Below are positions 6,912-13,503 of a stretch of DNA of 13,503 nt, in pieces. Each line of letters begins with the position of its first letter. The stretch's first letter is position 1. The notes below the pieces were generated by a model. It did no database searches and was not told the origin of the DNA. It worked only from the letters and a program-made list of their open reading frames with translations. The position numbers and the translations under genes are program-made. Source of the DNA: an uncultured Sulfurovum sp. (GTDB taxonomy: Bacteria; Campylobacterota; Campylobacteria; Campylobacterales; Sulfurovaceae); assembly GCA_947313765.1 (NCBI GenBank), contig CAMZNQ010000151.1, forward strand, positions 1 to 13,503, in the 5' to 3' direction.

Positions 6912-8612
6912 ATGAGTCGAGATAAAGATGGTCACTATATTACAAAAGATATAGCTGGTAAATTGGGAAAATCTTTTATAAAAAATCCTTTAACTGCTGT
7001 TTTAGGTATTGTTATTTTACTACTTGGGTGGATTTCTTTAACTACTATTCCAAGAGAAGAAGACCCCCAAATTGCAATTTCAGGTGGTGGGATTATTGTT
7101 GCAATGCCTGGAGCTACTGCTAATCAGATTGAAAAGGTAATATCTATTCCTTTAGAAAAAAAGCTTAGAGAAGTTAAGGGTGTTGAGCATATATATAGTA
7201 CATCAATGGAGAATGTTGGGATTATTAACATTATGTATTATATTGGAGAGAATAGAGCAGAGTCAAACCTTAAACTTTATGATAAAGTAATGCAAAATAT
7301 GGACAAGATACCTCATGGGGTAATGCCTCCAATGGTTAAACCATTTGATATTGATATTGATGTTCCTATTGTTACCATTGCTTTTTATCAAAAAGATGAT
7401 TCAAATATCTCTCTTTTAGAGTTTACACACAAAATAAGAGAGTTGGAAACAGAGATTACAGGGTTAGATAATGTAGCAAAAACTAAACTATATGGTGCAC
7501 ATAAAGAGCAATATACAGTAAAGGTTAATGTTGATAAATTGACAGGTTATCATGTCTCAATGGGTCAACTTATGATGGCAATAAAACAGTTTTCTAAAAA
7601 TGCTCCAAGCATAAAAGGTCAAACTAATGGAGATAAGATTATTAGATTTAGAGTATCTAATGCCATTAATAGTGTCAAGGATTTAGAAAATGTTATGGTT
7701 TCAAGATATAGGGACAATCCTCTCTATCTAAAACAGATTGCTACTATTACTAGTGGGATAGATGAACAAAATTTCCAAAATGTAGATTTTAAATATAGAG
7801 ACATCAACTCTGGTAAATTAACAGAAAATAGAAGACAGATAACACTAGCTATCTCTAAACTTGCTGGAACGAATGCTGTTTTTACAGCAAAAGATATATT
7901 ATCTTTCATAAAGGAACATGAGGTAGAGTTTAAGAAGTTGGGAATAGAGTATAACGTAACTAGAAACTATGGAGAGAGAGCCAATCATGCTGTTAATGAG
8001 TTGATGAACCATCTCTTAATTACCATTGCGATAATTGCTATTATGTTAGTTTTTGCATTAGGTTGGAGAGAATCCATTATTGTAACTTTCTCTGTACCTG
8101 CTATTTTAGCTATTACACTTTTTATTGCATATCTTTCAGGGCAAACAATGAATAGAATTACACTATTTGCATTTTTATTATCCTTGGGACTATTGGTAGA
8201 TGCTGCAATTATTGTGATTGAAAATATACATAGACATCTACATGAAGAGGGAAATATAAACAGAGATATGGAGGATATACTGATTGAAGCAACAGATGAG
8301 GTTGGAGCTCCAACAAATATTGCAACATTAGCAATTATATTGACTATGGTTCCTATGGCATTTGTTGGAGGAATGATGGGTGCGTTTATGAAACCTATAC
8401 CATATAATGTTCCTGTAGCTCTTTTAGCATCACTTTTTGTTGCCTATATATTTACACCATACCTTAGTCTTAAGTTACTAAAAAAACCTAAAAGTGATGA
8501 AGAGTATGATATGGATATGAATCCATACGGTATTTGTGGTATTTGTAAAGGAGAACATCATACTCATGAACATAAACATGAAGAGAATAAAATATCTAAA
8601 GGAGATATATAG
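6912..8612 (+). CDS. RND efflux permease, N-terminal half (TM1-TM6) with Cys/His-rich tail
   Basis: 566 residues from the ATG at 6912. TM1 is about 27-46, followed by the family hallmark TTIPREEDPQ (44-53) and MPGATANQIE. The first large periplasmic porter region spans about 47-365. TM2-TM6 follow at about 367-520; TM4 carries LGLLVDAAIIVIEN, with D430 matching the single proton-relay Asp of CusA-like pumps. The protein stops after TM6, where a full-length RND (about 1050 residues) would enter the cytoplasmic loop to TM7. The tail after TM6 contains C542-x-x-C545 and five His within 549-556 (GEHHTHEHKH), which looks metal-binding. The following gene supplies TM7-TM12. Substrate is unknown; the family includes metal and drug exporters, and the tail hints at metal. 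No adaptor or outer-membrane channel gene is nearby. Confidence 0.9.
   Translation: MSRDKDGHYITKDIAGKLGKSFIKNPLTAVLGIVILLLGWISLTTIPREEDPQIAISGGGIIVAMPGATANQIEKVISIPLEKKLREVKGVEHIYSTSMENVGIINIMYYIGENRAESNLKLYDKVMQNMDKIPHGVMPPMVKPFDIDIDVPIVTIAFYQKDDSNISLLEFTHKIRELETEITGLDNVAKTKLYGAHKEQYTVKVNVDKLTGYHVSMGQLMMAIKQFSKNAPSIKGQTNGDKIIRFRVSNAINSVKDLENVMVSRYRDNPLYLKQIATITSGIDEQNFQNVDFKYRDINSGKLTENRRQITLAISKLAGTNAVFTAKDILSFIKEHEVEFKKLGIEYNVTRNYGERANHAVNELMNHLLITIAIIAIMLVFALGWRESIIVTFSVPAILAITLFIAYLSGQTMNRITLFAFLLSLGLLVDAAIIVIENIHRHLHEEGNINRDMEDILIEATDEVGAPTNIATLAIILTMVPMAFVGGMMGAFMKPIPYNVPVALLASLFVAYIFTPYLSLKLLKKPKSDEEYDMDMNPYGICGICKGEHHTHEHKHEENKISKGDI
8598..8604 (+). promoter_or_regulatory. Shine-Dalgarno for the RND C-half inside the N-half gene
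   Basis: AAAGGAG lies 8 bases before the ATG at 8613, overlapping the last codons of the N-half gene (Lys-Gly of SKGDI). The TAG stop is 8610-8612 and the ATG follows with no gap. A near-ideal site here argues that the C-half is translated as its own protein rather than being a dead fragment. Confidence 0.8.
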
Positions 8613-10292
8613 ATGAAAAAGTTTGAAAATTTTATTTTTTGGATTCTAAATAGTAGTTTTAGGAAAACTTTAATAGTTATTTTAACAATAGTTGCTTTTT
8701 TTGCATCTCTTTTAATGTTTCCTTCAAATGCTGTATTGGCAAGAATGTTACCTAGTAAAAGTGATACAACCTTTTCAATTTATGTTGATACACCAACAGG
8801 AAGTTCCATAAAAGAGACAAAAAAAGTTACAGATTGTATATCCAATATTTTAGATAAAGAGGAATCTGTTTTAAGTATCTCAACCTTTTATGGTCAAGGA
8901 ATTCCTTTAGATTATGCTGGAATGGTTAAAGGTTCTATGATGAAAAGAACAGAAAATGTTGCTGAAATGTCTATTAATTTAACCCCTGTACATGATAGAG
9001 AAGAAGCATCTTTCTTGATGGTTAGTAGACTTCGACCAACCATAAAAAAAGAGTGTGCATCTATTATCTCTGGAACAAATATTAAGATGATTGAACAACC
9101 ATCTGGCCCACCTACCTTAGCTCAAATTGTTGTAGAGGTTAAAGGTAGAAATTTAGATAAATTAAGAGAATTATCTATTGAGGTCTCAAACATATTAGGA
9201 AATACAAAAGATTTAGTAGATGTTGATATATTATCAGATGATATTTATGATACATATAAGTTAGTTCCTGATGTCAAAAAGATTGCAGATGAGTCATTGA
9301 GTGTAGAGCAGGTAAATAACATCCTATATCTATCTTTTGAAGGTATGACTATTGCTGCTAAAAATTCAGAGGATAGTATTATTCAAATACCAATATTTTT
9401 GGTTTTAGATGATAAAAATAGAGTCATAAAAAAAGATAATGCAGAAGCAATTAAAGATAAAATTTCAAGTCTAAACTTAATGAATAGATTAGGAGAGCAG
9501 ATTCCTCTATCTGAAGTAGTGAAGATTGTAAAAGTTAAATCAACACCTAGTATATTTCACAAAGATTTAAAACGAACAATTAATGTTGTTGCAGAGACAG
9601 ACAATGTATCTCAAGTATATCCTCTTCTTGATGCTAGAGAGACAATGATGAACTATTTTAAAGATAAATATATTGTAGAGACAGTACCACTATCAACATA
9701 TATGTTTGATTTAACGTTGACAGATAAACAGACAGGAGAGAAGTTCCTTTTACGTTGGGATGGAGAGATGAAAGTAACCTTAGATACCTTTAGAGATTTA
9801 GGTGCTGCTTTTATTGCTGCCTTGGTTCTCATATTTTTCCTATTAGTAATTTACTATAAAAGTTTTGCATTGAGTGGAATCATCTTAGGAGGTTCAATGC
9901 TATCTCTAATTGGTGTTATTTTAGGTCATTGGGTTGCAGATTTAGTAACAGAACAGACTTTCTTTTTAACTGCTACATCTCTGATTGGATTTATTGCACT
10001 TATGGGTATATCATCAAGAAATTCACTTCTACTCATTGATTTTGTAAAGAGTCTTATTGGAGACGAGGGTATGGAGAAAAAAAGAGCAATAGCACACGCT
10101 TCTGCTACTAGAGCTATTCCAATCTTCTTAACAGCCGTTGCTATTATCTTGGGTTCAGCACTTTTAGCTGGTGACCCAATCTTTGGAGGTCTTGGTGTAG
10201 CATTGATTTCAGGAACTGTAGCTGCTGTTTTTGTATCTCTTATTTTTGTTCCTGTTCTGTTAGATAACTCTAAAGATATAGAGAAAACATAG
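8613..10292 (+). CDS. RND efflux permease, C-terminal half (TM7-TM12)
   Basis: 559 residues forming the second half of the RND pump. TM7 is about 19-37. The second porter region spans about 40-385 and has MLPSKSDTTFSIYVDTPTG, FYGQGIP and IEQPSGPPTLAQIVVEV; the last corresponds to the PPGPP block of this RND subfamily. TM8-TM12 lie at about 395-549. TM10 reads GFIALMGISSRNSLLLIDF, where R469 sits at the position of the proton-relay Lys of AcrB. The start directly follows the N-half stop and is in the same frame, so only one TAG codon separates the halves. Both halves would be needed for a working 12-TM protomer of a trimeric inner-membrane pump. Neither half shows internal decay. Confidence 0.9.
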   Translation: MKKFENFIFWILNSSFRKTLIVILTIVAFFASLLMFPSNAVLARMLPSKSDTTFSIYVDTPTGSSIKETKKVTDCISNILDKEESVLSISTFYGQGIPLDYAGMVKGSMMKRTENVAEMSINLTPVHDREEASFLMVSRLRPTIKKECASIISGTNIKMIEQPSGPPTLAQIVVEVKGRNLDKLRELSIEVSNILGNTKDLVDVDILSDDIYDTYKLVPDVKKIADESLSVEQVNNILYLSFEGMTIAAKNSEDSIIQIPIFLVLDDKNRVIKKDNAEAIKDKISSLNLMNRLGEQIPLSEVVKIVKVKSTPSIFHKDLKRTINVVAETDNVSQVYPLLDARETMMNYFKDKYIVETVPLSTYMFDLTLTDKQTGEKFLLRWDGEMKVTLDTFRDLGAAFIAALVLIFFLLVIYYKSFALSGIILGGSMLSLIGVILGHWVADLVTEQTFFLTATSLIGFIALMGISSRNSLLLIDFVKSLIGDEGMEKKRAIAHASATRAIPIFLTAVAIILGSALLAGDPIFGGLGVALISGTVAAVFVSLIFVPVLLDNSKDIEKT

Positions 10293-10296
10293 GGGT

Positions 10297-11706
10297 ATGA
10301 TTAAAGTTAGAATATTTTTGTTAGGACTTTTAATAGTTGTTACAATCATAATATTCTATCTATTCCAAACCAAAAGTGGATATGACAGATTAAAGAATAT
10401 TCTAGAGTCCTATATATCATATAGAGTAGATAAAAGTGTAGAGATTCTATATTTAGATATAAAAGATTATCCAAATATACGAATAAAATTAAAAATAAAC
10501 CAAGTTGCAAATCTATATCTCTATGGAATCATAAATAGAGATGTGGTCAATATGAAATATCATATTTGGGGAGACTATTTAGAAGTTAATGGTTTGTCTA
10601 TAAAAGAGAATTACAACTTTTTTGGAACAGCCAAAGGTAAGATTTCACACTTAAAGATTAAAGGAAATGGTAAATTTTTTAATGGAGATATGGAATATAG
10701 TTTTAGAAAAACTACAAACTCCATAAAAGATATACTATTCTCTATGAGTAGTGTTGATAGTAGAAAGATACTTTCCTTTTTAGGGAAAGAGTCTATTTTT
10801 AAGACTTTAATAGATATTAACGGAACATTTAGCTCTCTTGATGACTATAATAAAATAGGTAAAATTAAAATTCATAGCTACAATGGAACTATTCCTACTA
10901 TTGATAATAATATTACGATATCTTCAGATATGAGAGTAGATTTCAATAAAAGTACATATACTTATAAGGGAGATATATATTCAAATATTGCATCTATTCA
11001 CATTGAAAATGGTACATATAGTGAATTAAATAAGAGTATCAATCTTGAATATAACCTATTATTAGATAGAGTAAATTTTTTAAATAAAATATCTGAAACT
11101 AAAGTAAAAGATGATTTAAATATAGATGGAAAACTTATATATCAAATAGATAACCAAAATATTCAGATAGATGGTTACAATAATATGTTTGAAGGGGATA
11201 TAATACTCCACTACAAGGGTAACAATGTAAATATGGAATTAGAAGATGTATCTTTAGTTAAGATATTTGACTTTTTTTCATATCAAGCCCCATTTAAAAG
11301 TCGTCTATATGGAAACATCAATTTAGATATCAAAGATAGAGTAGTGTTGATGAATCTTAAACTAAATAGGTTAGATTTTTTAAAAAGTGAATTTACAAAA
11401 AATATAGAGAAGTCATTATATGTAGATATTTTAAAAATGGATTTTAACAAAAGTATCTTTTATGGTGGCTATAAAGATTCACTACTCCATGCTACTTTAA
11501 AAATTGATGATGGAATAAAGAATCATATCTTTTTAACAGATGTGATTTTAAATATTTCAAATAGAAATATTAACTCTAATATTGAGATGATACTAAAAAA
11601 AGAGGAAATTTTTGGGAAAATTTATGGTGGATTAGATAATCCTAAATTTAAGGTTGACAAGAGTAAATATATGAAATACAGAATCTTAAAATCTTTTGGT
11701 GGATAG
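10297..11706 (+). CDS. AsmA/TamB-like membrane-anchored periplasmic protein
   Basis: 469 residues. A single N-terminal membrane anchor (about 5-23) is followed by a long periplasmic region rich in beta-strand repeats (IKINQVANLYLYG, KGKISHLKIKGNGKFFNGDMEY, LYGNINLDIKDRVVLMNLKLNRLDF). The C-terminus reads GKIYGGLDNPKFKVD, resembling the V-x-G-T-L-x-N-P-x closing motif of AsmA-like domains. AsmA/TamB relatives form long hydrophobic grooves that move phospholipids between the membranes. The assignment here rests on fold-level likeness rather than a strong motif. The ATG is 4 bases after the RND C-half stop with only GGGG as a possible ribosome binding site, so it is probably co-transcribed and coupled with the pump. 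Strong Lys/Ile/Asn bias follows the local AT content. Confidence 0.6.
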   Translation: MIKVRIFLLGLLIVVTIIIFYLFQTKSGYDRLKNILESYISYRVDKSVEILYLDIKDYPNIRIKLKINQVANLYLYGIINRDVVNMKYHIWGDYLEVNGLSIKENYNFFGTAKGKISHLKIKGNGKFFNGDMEYSFRKTTNSIKDILFSMSSVDSRKILSFLGKESIFKTLIDINGTFSSLDDYNKIGKIKIHSYNGTIPTIDNNITISSDMRVDFNKSTYTYKGDIYSNIASIHIENGTYSELNKSINLEYNLLLDRVNFLNKISETKVKDDLNIDGKLIYQIDNQNIQIDGYNNMFEGDIILHYKGNNVNMELEDVSLVKIFDFFSYQAPFKSRLYGNINLDIKDRVVLMNLKLNRLDFLKSEFTKNIEKSLYVDILKMDFNKSIFYGGYKDSLLHATLKIDDGIKNHIFLTDVILNISNRNINSNIEMILKKEEIFGKIYGGLDNPKFKVDKSKYMKYRILKSFGG

Positions 11707-11721
11707 AATAGTTAATGATAA

Positions 11722-11748
11722 TTATAGATAATAATAAATTATCTATAA
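11722..11748. promoter_or_regulatory. 11-bp AT-rich dyad before the M48 gene
   Basis: TTATAGATAAT and ATTATCTATAA form a perfect 11-bp inverted repeat around the loop AATAA. It follows the AsmA-like stop and lies 64 bases before the M48 start. It is followed by A's rather than T's on the plus strand, so it is not a standard terminator for the upstream operon. With the neighbouring TGATAAT (11716-11722) it contains GATAAT/ATTATC elements resembling a degenerate Fur-type box. An operator role is only a possibility given the AT content. Confidence 0.35.
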
Positions 11749-11811
11749 AAAATATGCTTTTAAATAAAAATAGATATTATTAAATAATTATAAAAAGTTA
11801 AGGGTTTTAAT

Positions 11812-12699
11812 ATGAAAATCATAAAAGATATATCAATTGTAATAATCTCATTAGGGATTATGATAAATGGGGTAAGTGCAGAAGAGGAGAAATCTTATTG
11901 GGATAAGATAACAGATGTTGTAAATACAGATAAGATAGATGAGGTATTATCTGATATTTCAGATAAGATAGATATTGATGATAAAGAGAAAACAATAGTC
12001 AATAAGCTAAAAGACAAACTTCCAGATATGATTAGTACACCTGCTAGTTACATGGTAAAATCTACATCAGACATGATGAGAGCAACACTAGCAAATGATA
12101 AAGATTTGGCTAAAGAGGCAGATAAAGATGTCAAAAAGATTGATGATAACCAGACAATAGCAAAAGATATAGACCAATACTATCTTGACTTAAAAAAAGT
12201 TATAAAAAAGATAGATATTCCAAAAGATTTGAAATTGGATGTTAAAGTATATATGAATCCTATGTTATATATTTTAACTTTTCCAAATGGAGCTATTCGT
12301 GTAAATAGTGGTGTTATAGAGGCATTAAATGATAATGAACTACTTTTTCTAATGGCACATGAGATTGCACATCTTAAAAATAAAGATTACAAAAGTAGCT
12401 ACCGAAAAGCACATGCAATGTTTGCAGTAGAAGATGCTATTAACATTTTAGGTTCAGGTGTCTCCTCTACCTCAAATGGTCTTCTATCTAGTGTAACATC
12501 TAGTATGAGAAAATCTCGATTTCAAAAAGATGAAGAGTTCAAAGCAGATGAGTATGCTGTAGAGGTATTGCAGAAAAATAAAATTGATAAAAAATATGCT
12601 GTTGATTCTTTAGAGTATCTTCAATATATGAACTCACCTATTTTAAAAATGCATCCAACAGGATATGAACGAATTAAACACATTGAAGATGACCTATAG
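11812..12699 (+). CDS. Periplasmic M48-family zinc metallopeptidase
   Basis: 295 residues with a signal peptide (hydrophobic 7-20, probable cleavage after VSA at 23). Residues 25-135 are charged and probably helical, rich in Asp and Lys. The peptidase domain spans about 140-295: MNPMLYILTFPNGAIRVNSGVIEAL, the zinc motif H183-E-I-A-H187 in FLMAHEIAHLKN, and the third ligand E242 in EEFKADEYAV with the ExxxD spacing typical of M48. HPTGYERIKHI at 281-291 is the usual M48 ending. The layout resembles secreted M48 peptidases such as LoiP and BepA, which take part in outer-membrane protein quality control. No TPR region follows, so it is closer to LoiP in size. AGGG lies about 8 bases before the ATG. 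All catalytic residues are present. Confidence 0.88.
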   Translation: MKIIKDISIVIISLGIMINGVSAEEEKSYWDKITDVVNTDKIDEVLSDISDKIDIDDKEKTIVNKLKDKLPDMISTPASYMVKSTSDMMRATLANDKDLAKEADKDVKKIDDNQTIAKDIDQYYLDLKKVIKKIDIPKDLKLDVKVYMNPMLYILTFPNGAIRVNSGVIEALNDNELLFLMAHEIAHLKNKDYKSSYRKAHAMFAVEDAINILGSGVSSTSNGLLSSVTSSMRKSRFQKDEEFKADEYAVEVLQKNKIDKKYAVDSLEYLQYMNSPILKMHPTGYERIKHIEDDL

Positions 12700-12768
12700 A
12701 AAGATTTAATTATTTGGTCATGCTTAAAATAGTTGATAAGAGGATACTCCACCTCATAAATGAGCTAG

Positions 12769-12909
12769 TTTGATGGTATTAATTCATGGAGAGGAAGTTA
12801 TGGAATAGATAGTTTAACTACTTCTCTCTCTTATAGTGTTGGAGGAAATTATCCAATTGATAATAATTTAAATCTATATGTAGATTTTACAGTAACGACC
12901 CCCTATAAC
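12769..12909 (+). pseudogene. Start-less beta-barrel-like remnant
   Basis: In the gap between the M48 gene and the convergent lipoprotein gene, a frame opens after a TAG (12766-12768) without a start codon. It reads FDGINSWRGSYGIDSLTTS, then LSYSVGGNYPIDNN, then LNLYVDFTVTTPYN, up to the neighbouring stop codon. The alternating pattern in SLSYSV and NLYVDF and the Gly/Asn turns look like outer-membrane barrel strands. The frame continues formally past 12909 but only as antisense of the next gene. It is probably the eroded or recombined fragment of a larger outer-membrane protein. WRGS also occurs in the barrel of the 880-residue protein, too short to prove kinship. The evidence is limited to composition. 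Confidence 0.35.
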
Positions 12910-13503
12910 CTAATCCCACTTCGTACATCTGAAATTTTGAGGGAGATAAGCGAAACAAGCCATTTTAGTACATCCACCTCTAGTACAGTTATTACATCCA
13001 TCAAACCACGCTTGACAATTTTTAGGGACAATCATCGCACTCTTCTCATTGGCAATTACCACGCTCTGTTTGCTGTCATCAAAAATCACTTTTTTAACCT
13101 CTTTTGAAAGTCGATAAGCTACCGCATAATACGCCATATCATCTGTTCCAACACTTGGGGTACTCTTCTCAATAGGTATGGTTATCTCTCCATTATCTAC
13201 ACGCATCAATTCATTTTTCACCTCAACTTTAATCGAACCAGAAGCTTCAGTTATTCGATAAAAAAGCAGATTATAACGTTTAAAATCAATATTTTCATTT
13301 TGAATTTTTTCTAAAAACTCTGTTTTACTGTTCCAACTATTAATGTTACCAACTTGTGTTAAAAACTTATCTAGCTCTGCTTGAGTCGTCAAGAGTTTAG
13401 AAGGAAACTCGCTATAACCATGTTCCCGAAAAGGTATCTCTATGGCTTTAATCATCGCCACACTCGGTTGCTCGGCTTTAATCTTTTCATTCTCTGAAGA
13501 ACA
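12910..13503 (-). CDS. Probable lipoprotein with six-cysteine C-terminal tail, 5' end off the window
   Basis: The frame is open from the stop at 12910 to the right edge, giving 198 codons plus no start. A GTG at 13461 and an ATG at 13455 are in frame, but neither has a ribosome binding site and the frame continues upstream. The first residues in the window are CSSENEKIKAEQPS; Cys followed by Ser-Ser and a charged linker is typical of a mature lipoprotein, so the signal peptide would lie just outside. The middle (AELDKFLTQ, FKRYNLLFYRITEASGSIKVEV, AYYAVAYRLS) loosely recalls PrcB-type protease-regulator domains. The last 37 residues hold six Cys in a pattern of close CxxC-like pairs (GCNNCTRGGC), suited to disulfides or metal. 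It is convergent with the upstream remnant. Function unknown; base composition is less AT-rich than its neighbours. Confidence 0.65.
   Translation of the reverse strand, partial: CSSENEKIKAEQPSVAMIKAIEIPFREHGYSEFPSKLLTTQAELDKFLTQVGNINSWNSKTEFLEKIQNENIDFKRYNLLFYRITEASGSIKVEVKNELMRVDNGEITIPIEKSTPSVGTDDMAYYAVAYRLSKEVKKVIFDDSKQSVVIANEKSAMIVPKNCQAWFDGCNNCTRGGCTKMACFAYLPQNFRCTKWD

Noticed and set aside
8598..8615. Simple sequencing error or pseudogene explanation for the RND split
   Set aside because: Not excluded, but a well-spaced AAAGGAG, an immediate ATG and intact motifs on both sides make separate translation more likely.
12720..12773. Small 17-codon reading frame after the M48 gene
   Set aside because: No ribosome binding site or recognisable sequence; length is expected by chance.
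13453..13461. GTG or ATG as the true start of the cysteine-rich gene
   Set aside because: Neither has a ribosome binding site, and the frame stays open to the window edge with a lipoprotein-like Cys-Ser-Ser start.

Overview
The window is AT-rich DNA dominated by cell-envelope genes. The style fits a Campylobacterota (Sulfurovum/Sulfurimonas/Arcobacter-like) genome: AGA arginine codons dominate most genes, genes are short and tightly packed, and there is a TIGR04219-type outer-membrane protein, an MFS_1_like carrier and a GspF-type protein. The taxonomic placement is inference; no rRNA or other marker gene is present.

Left edge (1-394): the last two repeats of a CRISPR array that continues off the window to the left. 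It is followed by a pair of inverted REP-like hairpins with a GTAG foot (156-229), a short open reading-frame remnant (260-355) and a third GTAG-footed hairpin (363-388). No cas gene is in view.

Minus-strand block (395-4000): a GspF/PilC-like inner-membrane protein, then a TIGR04219-like outer-membrane beta-barrel protein, an RDD-family membrane protein and an MFS_1_like (HcaT-type) transporter. The last three are joined by two successive TAATG stop/start overlaps and are probably translationally coupled. A TATAAT box lies upstream of the GspF-like gene.

Plus-strand block (4124-12699): an 880-residue secreted protein with a gluzincin-type zinc-peptidase domain (HETAH plus LEG glutamate), a propeller-like middle and a C-terminal outer-membrane barrel ending in Phe. 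Next is an RND efflux permease divided into two proteins of six membrane segments each. A single in-frame TAG separates them, followed immediately by ATG, and a good Shine-Dalgarno sits just ahead. The N-half ends in a CxxC plus His-rich tail. An AsmA/TamB-like protein starts 4 bases after the C-half, so these three form one operon. A periplasmic M48 zinc peptidase follows after an AT-rich gap carrying an 11-bp dyad.

Right edge (12700-13503): a decayed, start-less beta-barrel-like fragment, then the 3' part of a convergent gene. Its first codon in the window is Cys, followed by Ser-Ser, so it is probably a lipoprotein cut near its lipobox; it has a six-cysteine C-terminal tail.

Taken together, the window reads as envelope transport and maintenance: RND efflux, AsmA-like lipid-handling candidate, M48 quality-control peptidase, an outer-membrane protease and outer-membrane proteins. 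The split RND with a metal-binding-like tail and the protease-propeller-barrel fusion are the most unusual parts. No periplasmic adaptor or TolC-like channel for the RND pump is present.
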